The position numbers and the translations under genes are program-made. This document shows positions 45,020 through 52,859 of a stretch of 64,000 nt of DNA, in pieces; position 1 is the first letter of the stretch, and every line of letters starts with the position of its first letter. The stretch lies in NCBI RefSeq assembly GCF_019733355.1, contig NZ_JAIHLQ010000002.1, positions 124,001-188,000 on the forward strand, given 5' to 3'. The notes under the pieces are model-generated. The model saw nothing but the letters and a program-made list of their open reading frames with translations, ran no database searches and was not told where the DNA came from. The DNA is from Pseudomonas baetica (lineage in GTDB: Bacteria > Pseudomonadota > Gammaproteobacteria > Pseudomonadales > Pseudomonadaceae).

Positions 45020-45817
45020 TTAACGACCTTTGAACACCGGTTCGCGCTTCTGCATCATCGCCATGACGCCTTCACGCACGTCTTCGCTCTTGATCAGCGT
45101 GAACAGCAGTTCGTTGAGCTTGGAGAGCGCAGCATCGTCACCCTCGTCGCGCGCCTGGAAGGCAGACTGCAGGGTGGCCTTGATGGCCAGCGGTGCGGCT
45201 TTGGCGATGCGCTCGGCGTACTCGATGGCGCGCACCAGCTCTTGGCCGGACTCAACGACCTCTGTCAGCAGACGCATACGCAGAGCATCGTCAGCACCGA
45301 ACTCTTCACCGGTCAGCATGTAGCGCATGGCATCGGTCCAGCCGGCAGCTTGGGTAAAGCGCACGGTGGAACCGCCAGATGGCGGAATGCCGCGCAGTAC
45401 TTCCAGGTGAGCGAAGCGGGTGTTGCCGGCGGCGATTGCGATGTCGGCGTTGAGCACCAGCTCGATGCCCGCGGTCCAGCAGGTGCCTTGCACGGCGAGG
45501 ACCACTGGTTTGGTGCGGCGCGGCTTCGAGACACCCCACGGGTCGATACCCTCGTCCGGGTACTTGAAGCCGCCCGAAGCCAGCTTCGGCGTCAGCTCCA
45601 TTAGATCAAGGCCTGCCGTGAAATGGTCGCCGTGGGCGAACACGACGGCGCAGCGCATTTCATCGTTGCGCTCGAATTCACCCATGGCCAGGGCCAAGTC
45701 ATTGAGCATGGCGCTGTCGAAAGCATTGCGTTTGCCGGCCCGGTCGAGGCCGATAAGGAACAGATGACCACGCTGCTCTCGAGTGACGCGACCCGGACCG
45801 CTGTTTGCTTCGCTCAT
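45020..45817 (-). CDS. enoyl-CoA hydratase-family protein (crotonase)
   Basis: A 265-residue crotonase-fold protein: VVFAHGDHFTAGLDLMELTP near residue 55 and EVLRGIPPSGGSTVRFTQAA near residue 125 (oxyanion hole). The second catalytic Glu position reads S or G, so the activity may not be hydration. ATG 45817 has AGGAGA upstream; an earlier in-frame start at 45862 does not. First gene of the leftward operon, behind the palindromic TetR operator. Confidence 0.85.
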   Translation of the reverse strand: MSEANSGPGRVTREQRGHLFLIGLDRAGKRNAFDSAMLNDLALAMGEFERNDEMRCAVVFAHGDHFTAGLDLMELTPKLASGGFKYPDEGIDPWGVSKPRRTKPVVLAVQGTCWTAGIELVLNADIAIAAGNTRFAHLEVLRGIPPSGGSTVRFTQAAGWTDAMRYMLTGEEFGADDALRMRLLTEVVESGQELVRAIEYAERIAKAAPLAIKATLQSAFQARDEGDDAALSKLNELLFTLIKSEDVREGVMAMMQKREPVFKGR

Positions 45818-45873
45818 GAGAGCTTCTCCTGACTTTATGAGGGGCTGCCTGGTTTTTTCCAAGCTGAAGATAC

Positions 45874-45917
45874 TTACCGAATGTTCGGTTATCTGAAACT
45901 AAACAAACATTCGGTAA
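45874..45917. promoter_or_regulatory. paired operator of the divergent TetR regulator
   Basis: TTACCGAATGTT (45874-45885) and AACATTCGGTAA (45906-45917) are perfect 12-base inverted arms, 20 bases apart. The left arm also begins a self-palindrome ACCGAATGTTCGGT. The element sits in the 168-base gap between the operon start and the tetR-type gene, so binding would repress both. Confidence 0.7.
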
Positions 45918-45985
45918 CCGTCAAATTGTTGCAGCAAGGCTTATGACGTAGAATCAGCGAGGATTATCGAGAGCAGGTTTACCCC

Positions 45986-46561
45986 GTGCGCCCATTGAAA
46001 GTATCCCGCGATGAACTGCTGCAGCGCTGCGCCAACACTTTTAAGCGTCTCGGCTACCACGGCACCACCATGGATGCCTTGTCGGTTGCTTGCGGGCTGA
46101 CCAAGGCGTCCTTCTACCATCACTATCCCAACAAGGAGTCGCTTCTGAGGGATGTGCTGGAGTGGACCCATGGGCGCTTGAAGCAATCGCTGTTCTCCAT
46201 CGCTTTCGATGAAAGCCTGACTCCTCAGGAGCGACTCACAAGCATGGGGCGCAAGGCAAAGAAACTCTTCCAGGACGACTCGATTGGATGCTTGATGGGT
46301 GTTGTGGCAGTCGATGCCGCTTATGGGAAGGTCGATCTCATGAAGCCGATTCGGCACTTCATGGATGACTGGGCCGCCGCATTCTTCAAGCTCTACAGCG
46401 TCGGGCACAGCCAGGAGGACGCGCAGAATCTGGCGCGACAGCTGGTGGCTGATTTCGAAGGGGCTATTCTGCTGGCTCGTATCTATGGCGATCCGAGATA
46501 CATAGATGCGGTCACTGAGCGTGGACTGCGGCAGCTGGAGCCCGCGGGTGCTGGTGGCTAG
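45986..46561 (+). CDS. TetR-family regulator of the acyl-CoA operon
   Basis: A 191-residue TetR protein: helix-turn-helix GYHGTTMDALSVACGLTKAS then FYHHYPNKESLLRDV, followed by an all-helical ligand domain. GTG 45986 is the start, with AGAGCAGG upstream and no ATG near it. It is divergent from the seven-gene operon and should bind the palindrome at 45874-45917, released by an acyl-CoA or acid. Its stop overlaps the stop of the next tetR-type gene by 4 bases on the other strand. Confidence 0.85.
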   Translation: MRPLKVSRDELLQRCANTFKRLGYHGTTMDALSVACGLTKASFYHHYPNKESLLRDVLEWTHGRLKQSLFSIAFDESLTPQERLTSMGRKAKKLFQDDSIGCLMGVVAVDAAYGKVDLMKPIRHFMDDWAAAFFKLYSVGHSQEDAQNLARQLVADFEGAILLARIYGDPRYIDAVTERGLRQLEPAGAGG

Positions 46562-47169
46562 GCCAGTTCCCGTGCAAAACTCCGTTTCACTTCCTGCCAG
46601 ATAAGGTCGAGCGGTGCCGCGCTGCGCGCGGCTCGGCACAGGGCAACAGAGCCCTCGATAGAGGCAATGGCCAGCAGCGCCAGGCTGCGTGAGCGAACGT
46701 CGGTCACTCCGGCCTCCTGCAGCGACCGGCCGACAATCTCCTGCCACTCACCAAAGATAGCGTTGGCTTGATCCAGTAACTGCAGCTGGATCTGAGCTTC
46801 GAGCTCCGGTTCAGGCTCGCCGCGCTGGTCGGAAGAGTACTGCTCAACCGCCACGGCCAGCACTGCACAGCCGGCTTGGAAGGCTGTCTCTTCAAGCGTT
46901 TTTCGCCACAAGGCAACGAAGAGCTCCATGCCTTTCACAGGGCCATGTTTGCTCAGCAGCTGTGCCAGCGGCTCGCTGACTTCCCGGCCGGCGTGCTCCA
47001 CGGCTGCTTCGAGCAGTTGGCGCTTACCGCCAGGGAAGTGGTGGGTGATGGAGCCGCGTGGCGTGTTCGAGTGGCGCACGACCTCGCGCATGCTGGTTGC
47101 AGTCATCCCCTTGCGGCGCAGTAGATCCGCAGCGCCGACGATCATTCGGTCACGAGTGGAAGTAGTCAT
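46558..47169 (-). CDS. TetR/AcrR-family regulator
   Basis: A 203-residue TetR/AcrR protein of the YxaF/LmrA-like group: AADLLRRKGMTATSMREVVR then GSITHHFPGGKRQLLEAAVE. The C-terminal domain resembles that of repressors controlling small redox or efflux genes. It is divergent from the cupin gene, with two operator-like repeats between. Confidence 0.85.
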   Translation of the reverse strand: MTTSTRDRMIVGAADLLRRKGMTATSMREVVRHSNTPRGSITHHFPGGKRQLLEAAVEHAGREVSEPLAQLLSKHGPVKGMELFVALWRKTLEETAFQAGCAVLAVAVEQYSSDQRGEPEPELEAQIQLQLLDQANAIFGEWQEIVGRSLQEAGVTDVRSRSLALLAIASIEGSVALCRAARSAAPLDLIWQEVKRSFARELA

Positions 47170-47179
47170 CTTAATAAAT

Positions 47180-47235
47180 TATGCCATCTGTCATATTATG
47201 GTGTAGCCTCAGGCTCGACTATGCCACTTGTCATA
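47180..47235. promoter_or_regulatory. two near-identical operators between tetR-type and cupin genes
   Basis: TATGCCATCTGTCATA (47180-47195) and TATGCCACTTGTCATA (47220-47235) differ only by two swapped central bases. Each is an imperfect dyad (TATG/CATA ends). They are 40 bases apart, close to four helical turns, so two bound dimers would lie on one face. Confidence 0.7.
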
Positions 47236-47274
47236 GTCGTACATCCACCTATTCCGCTACGAGGCACCGAAAAG

Positions 47275-47670
47275 ATGACTGCTCGTCCTAAGCTCCCCAA
47301 TCCGATCGATTCTGTAGTTCTGGCATCGTTGGACACTCCCGATGGATGGCTTGAGTACCCGCTGGGCAATGATGTGATCGAGGGCAATCCGGACACTCGG
47401 ATGAAGCTCTTGCGAACCGTTGGCGTGAAAACCCCGCACAAGTCCGTGGCGTTCTTCACCTCTCGTCCTGCGAAGTTTCATTGGCGCTTCGAAAACGATG
47501 AGGCTTTTGTGCTGATCGAAGGTCGTATCGCAATCACTATGGACACTGGTGAGAGGTTCGAAATGGTTGCGGGGGATGCCGTATCGATTCCGGCTGGGCA
47601 CACGGGGGTCTGCGAGGTCTTCGAGTTCAGCCGGAAGTTCACCGTGGTTACCAGTGGAATCGCTGATTAA
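47275..47670 (+). CDS. cupin-domain protein
   Basis: A 131-residue single-domain cupin: AFVLIEGRIAITMDTGERFE (motif 1) near residue 75 and AGDAVSIPAGHTGVCEVFEF (motif 2) near residue 100. The motif-1 His pair is replaced by FHWRFENDE, so metal binding is uncertain. ATG 47275 follows GAGGCACCGAAA. Likely the target of the divergent TetR protein; function unknown. Confidence 0.75.
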   Translation: MTARPKLPNPIDSVVLASLDTPDGWLEYPLGNDVIEGNPDTRMKLLRTVGVKTPHKSVAFFTSRPAKFHWRFENDEAFVLIEGRIAITMDTGERFEMVAGDAVSIPAGHTGVCEVFEFSRKFTVVTSGIAD

Positions 47671-47678
47671 CGGTAGAC

Positions 47679-49133
47679 CTATGAAGGTGACCATGTCTCT
47701 GTAGCCGCGTACGCTGGAAAAGACATCATCGACTCGGTCGGTGGGTGTTCGTAGGTTGAGGACAACACGGCACCGAGTCGATCACCCAACAGATTCCAGG
47801 CGCGTTTCTTCTCTTCGGCATAATCGTGATGCAGATAGTGTCGCCTCACCCGGGAGCCGGCAAGCACATGGTTCTGACATCGATCAATGACGTCCAGGCT
47901 GACCCCCAAGGCCTGCATCATGGTCGCGCCTGTGCGGCGTAGGTCATGCGGTGTCCAGTCGCCATTCTGGCCGTCGGCAAGCACCAGTGTATCGTCATGG
48001 CGACGTCTGGAGAGGGCTTTGCGGTTTTTGAATCGGGCCTGGCGGTCACCCACCTGCTTACTCACCACTTTCACGTCCACATGCCCATCATCCTGCTTGT
48101 TCGGAAAGCACCATTGAGTATCGCCCGTCATGGTCTTGAGTTCCTGAAAGAAGTGCAGGGCAAAGGGTGAGAGGAAAACATAATGGTCTTGTTTTTTGCG
48201 CCGGCTGCCTTTGACGTTCCCGCTCGGGATGAACCAGGTATGGTTCTCCAGATCGACATTCTTCCATTCGGCCTGAAGCAGTTCACCGATCCGGCATAAC
48301 GTTCCCAAACAGATCCAAAGCGCAAGTTGGGACTCTGGTTTCAGGGGGCGAATTCCACCGTACTTCTCGCCGGCAGGTAGCGCTGCATAGTCGGTAGTCA
48401 TTTTCTGAAAGCGTTGGTGTAATTCTTGAAGTTCGGTGGAGGAGAGGGTCCGAGTACGTTCCTCTTGGTAGTCACTGGGTACAAGCTTATCGATTTCGAC
48501 CAAGTCTGCTGGATTTCCGTCGATCAGCAGTGTTCGCCATGGCTGTCGTTTCTGGGCCCATCCAAACATCTGAACGATATCCGAAAAAAGACTGATGGCT
48601 TGGCGAGTAGCGCCGCGAGCCATGACGGAACGCACCAGACCCCGCAGGTCATGCTCACTGACTGTACTGATGACTTTTGAGCCAACGGCGGGGTAAAGAT
48701 CTTTCGCGAATTTTCTCCGTAGCTCGGCATTACCATCCTTTCGTGCCACACCATCGCGAAGCCATTCTCCCGCTAGGTCTAGCAGCGTTAGCTCCATAGA
48801 TTTTTGCTGATCGGCTTCTGCGAGTTGTGCAGCCAGCTCCGCTTTCAGTCTGACCTTCCCTGCGCGCTTGTTCTCATTAGGATTGATCCCTTTTGCTACA
48901 AGGTCTCGTGCTTCGTTGCGCTCCTTGCGGATTTCGGTCAACGACTTGTTTGGCCAGGTACCACACGAGAAGCGGGTGTAAATCCTTTCCCAGCGAAACT
49001 GGAAGTAAAAGGGGATGGCGATACCTTTTTTGCGGAGTGAAACCCTGCCCGCGAGGCTGCCTTCGTCGCGTATGATGATGCCGACATCCTGCTCGGTCAG
49101 TGCTTCCAATTCCTTGGCAGTGAGCTTGGCCAT
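47679..49133 (-). CDS. P4-like tyrosine integrase
   Basis: A 484-residue tyrosine recombinase with an N-terminal arm-binding domain (RVSLRKKGIAIPFYFQFRWE). Catalytic residues lie in LGTLCRIGELLQAEWKN (Arg), TPHDLRRTGATMMQALGVS (HxxR) and RRHYLHHDYAEEKKRAW with the nucleophilic Tyr. ATG 49133 has a perfect AGGAGG. It is transcribed away from the tRNA-Pro fragment, and the tandem TTTACTCCCAC repeats just upstream are probable arm sites. It marks the end of an element that lies to the left. Confidence 0.87.
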   Translation of the reverse strand: MAKLTAKELEALTEQDVGIIIRDEGSLAGRVSLRKKGIAIPFYFQFRWERIYTRFSCGTWPNKSLTEIRKERNEARDLVAKGINPNENKRAGKVRLKAELAAQLAEADQQKSMELTLLDLAGEWLRDGVARKDGNAELRRKFAKDLYPAVGSKVISTVSEHDLRGLVRSVMARGATRQAISLFSDIVQMFGWAQKRQPWRTLLIDGNPADLVEIDKLVPSDYQEERTRTLSSTELQELHQRFQKMTTDYAALPAGEKYGGIRPLKPESQLALWICLGTLCRIGELLQAEWKNVDLENHTWFIPSGNVKGSRRKKQDHYVFLSPFALHFFQELKTMTGDTQWCFPNKQDDGHVDVKVVSKQVGDRQARFKNRKALSRRRHDDTLVLADGQNGDWTPHDLRRTGATMMQALGVSLDVIDRCQNHVLAGSRVRRHYLHHDYAEEKKRAWNLLGDRLGAVLSSTYEHPPTESMMSFPAYAATETWSPS

Positions 49134-49151
49134 AATCAACCTCCTGATAAG

Positions 49152-49174
49152 TTTACTCCCACATTTACTCCCAC
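49152..49174. repeat. tandem repeat, probable integrase arm sites
   Basis: TTTACTCCCAC occurs twice (49152-49162 and 49164-49174) between the P4-like integrase gene and the tRNA fragment, where arm-type sites of that integrase are expected. Confidence 0.55.
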
Positions 49175-49305
49175 TAATTCGTCAGCTAAGGGTAGATCAG
49201 GATAGAGGTCGTTGGAAGAGTGAAGCGCTCAAAGGCCTTGTTTTACTGGGTTTGAGGATTCTATAGGGGCGCAGCGCGAACCAGGGATGCATAATGCATA
49301 ACTGA

Positions 49306-49350
49306 ATGGGGTGCTAGGGGTAGAGTGTTCGAATCACTCCGTCCCGACCA
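49306..49350 (+). other. 3' fragment of tRNA-Pro(GGG), attachment site
   Basis: The 45 bases run from the anticodon loop (ATGGGGTG) through the variable region, the T arm (GAGTG-TTCGAAT-CACTC) and the acceptor strand CGTCCCG to ACCA. It matches the layout of tRNA-Pro(GGG). The 5' half is absent: the bases before it do not pair with the acceptor strand. This is what integration of an element into the 3' end of a tRNA gene leaves at the far border. It lies between two integrase genes. Confidence 0.75.
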
Positions 49351-49376
49351 TATTTTCTGAATAAAATCAGACACTT

Positions 49377-49403
49377 AAGCCGATCAGATGGATCGGCTTT
49401 TTT
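49377..49403 (+). terminator. intrinsic terminator after the tRNA fragment
   Basis: AAGCCGATC-AGATG-GATCGGCTT followed by TTTT. A strong rho-independent terminator, which would end transcription that enters from the left. Confidence 0.8.
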
Positions 49404-49409
49404 GTGCCT

Positions 49410-49440
49410 GCGCAAAACCCGCGCAAAACTTGCGCAAAAT
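49410..49440. repeat. three direct repeats, probable prophage integrase arm sites
   Basis: GCGCAAAA occurs at 49410-49417, 49421-49428 and 49432-49439, exactly 11 bases apart. They lie between the attachment site and the prophage integrase gene, as arm-type sites do, and differ from the repeats on the other side of the tRNA fragment. Confidence 0.6.
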
Positions 49441-49472
49441 CCAGTTAAAATTGGCTTCTCTAGGGTGGATTT

Positions 49473-49970
49473 ATGGTCAACATAGAGTTCAGCAAGAAGC
49501 ACGATCAGCGTTTCGAAAAGCACTTCACGTCCCAAATGGATGACATAACACTCATTTTGAAATGCCACCTAATGCTTGAAGAAATGCTCCGCGATTTTTG
49601 CTCAGAGATGGTTCCCCAGCCTCAGTTTTTGAAAGACTCGCGATTTACGTTCGCCCAAATTTTGGATCTATCCCGAGCTTTATACCCAGCTGACATAAAA
49701 CTCGGCGGGATGGTTGAGTTGTGGTCGCTGTGCGAGAGGCTCAACCGTATCCGCAACATGATGGCTCATGCTTTGGATCCGGACTCAACGAAACTCGATG
49801 GACACAAAGTGGCGATAATTGAAGCTGTAACGGCAAGGGGGGAAGGGGATACAGCTTCATTGGAATTCGTGGGATGCCTAACGTACATCCTTGGGGCATT
49901 TAGCCTGATACTTCAGGTTGGTGTCACCCACCACAATGGCGAAGACTTTCGGAAAATCCCTAGGAAATAG
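49473..49970 (+). CDS. HEPN-like protein at the prophage border
   Basis: A 165-residue protein, mostly helical. Near residue 90 it carries ERLNRIRNMMAHALDPD: the RNxxxH form of the HEPN ribonuclease motif, also seen in DUF4145-like proteins. The ribosome site is AGGGTGG before ATG 49473. It lies alone between the attachment site and the integrase gene, facing the integrase, at the place where temperate phages often carry host-benefit or phage-exclusion genes. Defence is a guess; many HEPN-like proteins have other tasks. Confidence 0.6.
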   Translation: MVNIEFSKKHDQRFEKHFTSQMDDITLILKCHLMLEEMLRDFCSEMVPQPQFLKDSRFTFAQILDLSRALYPADIKLGGMVELWSLCERLNRIRNMMAHALDPDSTKLDGHKVAIIEAVTARGEGDTASLEFVGCLTYILGAFSLILQVGVTHHNGEDFRKIPRK

Positions 49971-51089
49971 TCATCCCCCGGCGATGTCGCTGATATCAAG
50001 GTCTGGAATTGCCTCCGACCAGACGATCTCGGCGTGGTCCTTCTGGTAGTTTTTGGTCATGGTTTCGCTGGCGTGGCCGGCGATCTTCTGACCGTCCTTT
50101 CCGGCTTTCTGGTACAGGTGCAACGACAGCGCCCGCACTTCGTGGAAGCCTGGCATTTCCTCTTCCTTCCATCCCTTGTAACAGCCCGCCACTTCCCGGG
50201 CCTCCTTGAAGGCTCGCGTCAAATATCGCTCTTCGACCTGCGTCCAGTGGTCCTTCGTCTGCGCCTGCTTCTGCTTTTTTCGGTCTGGCCGACGGTGAAT
50301 CAGGTAGGGCGAAACGATGTCATCCCGACACCGGCTGATCACCGCCTGGAGTTCTTCGGTCACTTTGAACCGGATCCACGCCGCGTCGCTGGCTTTGGCC
50401 GTCTTCTGCTGCACCACATACAAAAAGCCTTCCCGAACACCATCGAATCTCATATTCAATATGTCCGTCCGACGCTGCGCAGTGATCAGTGCGAGGTCAA
50501 TCGCGTTCTGCAGCCAGAACGGCGACTTCTCCCGGACGGCTTTCAGGCCTTCGACCGTGTGCCGCTTGCGTTGCTTCTTTTCAATTCGGTTGATGGTGCT
50601 GCCCGCCGGGTTGTCCGGGCACAGGCCCTTGGCCGCTGCGTGGTTGAAGATGTCGATCAGCAGGGCGCGGCACTGGTTGGCAGTGCGAGGCGTCAGGGCG
50701 TCCAGCATCTCCGCGATCATGCGGATCGTGATCTGGTCGACCGCTTTGCCTTCGAATTGTTTTCGGAAGCGGCGGAAGTGCACGGCGTACAAGCCCAGTG
50801 TTCCTTTCGCCAGCTCCCGTGGAGGCAGCACGTCGCGCTCGTAGGTATCCAAGAAACCGGCGAAAGATTCGGATGTGCTGCCCATCACCGCGCCGATCAG
50901 GTCGGCGCCCCGCATAAATTCCAAGTTCAACTGCTTCGCAGCATCAATCGCTTTGATTCGGTCGGCGCCGAATTGGAACCACTTACCGTCGGTAGGCCGG
51001 CGGTAGCGATAGGTCGAGCGCCGCGAATCGAAGTACAGGTTCTGCGGGAGGCTCTTGTTCGCCTTGTTGCGCGGCCGTGGGACCATCAT
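49971..51089 (-). CDS. int: prophage tyrosine integrase
   Basis: A 372-residue phage integrase: core-binding domain (TLGLYAVHFRRFRKQFEGKA), Arg in LALITAQRRTDILNMRFDGV, HEVRALSLHLYQKAG (HxxR), and IAGHASETMTKNYQKDH with the nucleophilic Tyr near the C-terminus. The ATG overlaps the stop of the small gene before it (ATGA). It lies next to the attachment site with three GCGCAAAA repeats and should catalyse integration at the tRNA-Pro gene. Confidence 0.9.
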   Translation of the reverse strand: MMVPRPRNKANKSLPQNLYFDSRRSTYRYRRPTDGKWFQFGADRIKAIDAAKQLNLEFMRGADLIGAVMGSTSESFAGFLDTYERDVLPPRELAKGTLGLYAVHFRRFRKQFEGKAVDQITIRMIAEMLDALTPRTANQCRALLIDIFNHAAAKGLCPDNPAGSTINRIEKKQRKRHTVEGLKAVREKSPFWLQNAIDLALITAQRRTDILNMRFDGVREGFLYVVQQKTAKASDAAWIRFKVTEELQAVISRCRDDIVSPYLIHRRPDRKKQKQAQTKDHWTQVEERYLTRAFKEAREVAGCYKGWKEEEMPGFHEVRALSLHLYQKAGKDGQKIAGHASETMTKNYQKDHAEIVWSEAIPDLDISDIAGG

Positions 51090-51298
51090 GCAGCTCCTTT
51101 CAATACCATCGCGACCAGGTCATTGCCGTCTGACCTGCTGAACGCCGTCCAATCAACGTACCAGAGTTTGCCGATCTGCTCGCCGGGCACCTTGCCATTG
51201 CGGATGTAGTTGCGGATCGCTTGGGGGCACGGAGGCGTGCCGTTCTCGCCCCAGCGCCGACGCTGAAACTCACTGATCTTGATCAGCTCTTTTCTCAT
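51086..51298 (-). CDS. xis: excisionase-like DNA-binding protein
   Basis: A 70-residue basic protein: ISEFQRRRWGENGTPPCPQA, IRNYIRNGKVPGEQIGKLWY, VDWTAFSRS. The winged-helix pattern with a C-terminal W/Y fits phage excisionases or Xis-like factors. ATG 51298 has GGAG upstream. The 4-base overlap with int supports paired expression. Confidence 0.72.
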   Translation of the reverse strand: MRKELIKISEFQRRRWGENGTPPCPQAIRNYIRNGKVPGEQIGKLWYVDWTAFSRSDGNDLVAMVLKGAA

Positions 51299-51342
51299 TG
51301 TGATGCTCCATGCCGCGCTTGGCGGCAGAAGGTGGTGATGGG

Positions 51343-51840
51343 TTATGCGACGGCCTTTGCCAGAACTTCGTCGGCAATTTTCATTGCTGCCTGGGCATCG
51401 TTCACGTAGGCAGGGTCGAAGCCGCCGCACAGGTTGATGGTCGCTTGGCAGGCGCGCAGGTTCTCGCGGTTGAGTTTCAGCGCGGCGACCAGCTCTTCGT
51501 GCAGTCCGCGCTCCTCCCGGGCGATATCCCAGAAGCGCTGGCCCCAGTGACTGGCCGGTGGCGGGTTGCTGTTCTGCGCGCCGAGTGCAAGGGCACCGAC
51601 AACTGCGTCGAGCAGATCGCGCTTGTAGGCGTTGTCGCCGTCGATGCTCAGGCCTAGGCGGCGCAGTGCGTCGAGCGCGTTATTGAAGTTCGCCTCCGGC
51701 GATGGCAGTGCCAGGTCGAAGTCGGCCTTGCCGGGCCGGCAGACGATGACGAACATCTGGCAGTCGAGCGGCAGGTGCTGGGCGATATCGGAGATGGCTT
51801 CGATAGCGGCTTCGCGCAGGTGGTGTTTTTGATCGGCCAT
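51343..51840 (-). CDS. hypothetical phage protein
   Basis: A 165-residue protein of no family that I recognise: acidic, soluble, no membrane segment. Marks include LPLDCQMFVIVCRPGKADFD near residue 20 and HWGQRFWDIAREERGLHEEL near residue 100. ATG 51840 follows GAGGAATTCGT. It is part of the leftward early operon. Confidence 0.7.
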   Translation of the reverse strand: MADQKHHLREAAIEAISDIAQHLPLDCQMFVIVCRPGKADFDLALPSPEANFNNALDALRRLGLSIDGDNAYKRDLLDAVVGALALGAQNSNPPPASHWGQRFWDIAREERGLHEELVAALKLNRENLRACQATINLCGGFDPAYVNDAQAAMKIADEVLAKAVA

Positions 51841-51891
51841 ACGAATTCCTCGCCCGCCGTACACCGGCAGGCTGTTGAGTTGGGGGAGGGG

Positions 51892-52617
51892 TTACAACGC
51901 GAGTTCGGTCTGGGTTTCGCGCTGCCAAATCGGCGAACTGTTGTGCGACTCAATGCGATCGGCGATGACGTTGGCTCGCTGGCCGGCGGTGGGCGGGGCG
52001 TACATACCGAAACGGCTGATGCTGCCACCGTTGACCGCCGCGTTCGTGGAGTCAGCTGAAGCGAAGGGCAGGTGCTGGAAAATCGCAGGGTCAAGCATGC
52101 GCAGACCATGAAGGCGGCAAACTGGCCGCCCTTGGTCATCGCAGATCGCGTCCATGGCGGCGCCCATCCGCTTCCACCATGATCCTGTACCCGGCGCCGC
52201 CCATTGCCCAGAACTGCCGAGGGCGACCGTTCGCCAACATCTCGCCAGCCGCTGCAACCGCTCAAGCGATTCGTGTAAGTGCCATACCGGAACGCCGCGA
52301 AGATCCTCCGGCCACTGACGAACAAGGTCGTCGTTTGCCTCTTCATCCCCATCAATGACGTCCGGAATGAGCGCCCAAGTGAATCCAGGGTGCCGGTGCC
52401 AGTCTTCGACCCAGCGTATGTAGCCGTCGACGTCTACCTGGCCTCCTTTCTTCCACACTGTGAATGCGCCGTTATCAAAAACAAACGATTTGCATACATC
52501 GGCGACGATGCCGAGATCGTCCTTGCGTGGGAACGGCACCAGCGCGTGCCGCCCGGCCAGGAACTTAGCGGCATCCTCGCGCTTACCGCCGACAGGCGTG
52601 CCGTGGTAATGAATCAT
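51892..52617 (-). CDS. possible TGT/DpdA-like phage protein
   Basis: A 241-residue protein. Several segments recall the TIM-barrel of tRNA-guanine transglycosylases and phage DpdA proteins: KSFVFDNGAFTVWKKGGQVD near residue 43, WALIPDVIDGDEEANDDLV near residue 80, WHLHESLERLQRLARCWRTV then ALGSSGQW near residue 135 (phosphate-binding Gly motif), RLHGLRML, and FASADSTN near residue 185. DpdA exchanges guanine in DNA for a deazaguanine. The family call comes from reading by eye and is tentative. No queuosine or preQ0 genes are in view. The start overlaps the next gene's stop (ATGA). Confidence 0.55.
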   Translation of the reverse strand: MIHYHGTPVGGKREDAAKFLAGRHALVPFPRKDDLGIVADVCKSFVFDNGAFTVWKKGGQVDVDGYIRWVEDWHRHPGFTWALIPDVIDGDEEANDDLVRQWPEDLRGVPVWHLHESLERLQRLARCWRTVALGSSGQWAAPGTGSWWKRMGAAMDAICDDQGRPVCRLHGLRMLDPAIFQHLPFASADSTNAAVNGGSISRFGMYAPPTAGQRANVIADRIESHNSSPIWQRETQTELAL

Positions 52618-52859
52618 CCGCTGAGCCTCACCGTTTCGATTTCCACGCCCTGGTGCGTGGCGATGATGGTCTGATCGCCGCTAAGCGTTTCGGAAAGGCT
52701 GTCGGCGATTTGCTCATGCCAGCCCTGCTTGATCAGTGCCGTCGCCGTTTTGATGTGCTCAACGTGGATCATCGATGGCGATCGCAATTCTAACTGGTAG
52801 ATGATCGTTTCGCCGTCGGCCGGGCAGACTGCTGCGAAGGTGTGTCGGTAGATGTTCAT
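52614..52859 (-). CDS. small hypothetical phage protein
   Basis: An 81-residue protein, no known family: FAAVCPADGETIIYQLELRS at the start and GDQTIIATHQGVEIETVRLS at the end. ATG 52859 is chosen because it overlaps the stop of the small frame before it (ATGA); ATG 52865 with AGGGGGCC is the alternative. Coupled at both ends. Confidence 0.6.
   Translation of the reverse strand: MNIYRHTFAAVCPADGETIIYQLELRSPSMIHVEHIKTATALIKQGWHEQIADSLSETLSGDQTIIATHQGVEIETVRLSG

Noticed and set aside
49410..49440. The three GCGCAAAA repeats as a CRISPR-like or replication-iteron array
   Set aside because: Too few and too short for CRISPR; no replication gene nearby. Integrase arm sites explain the place and spacing better.
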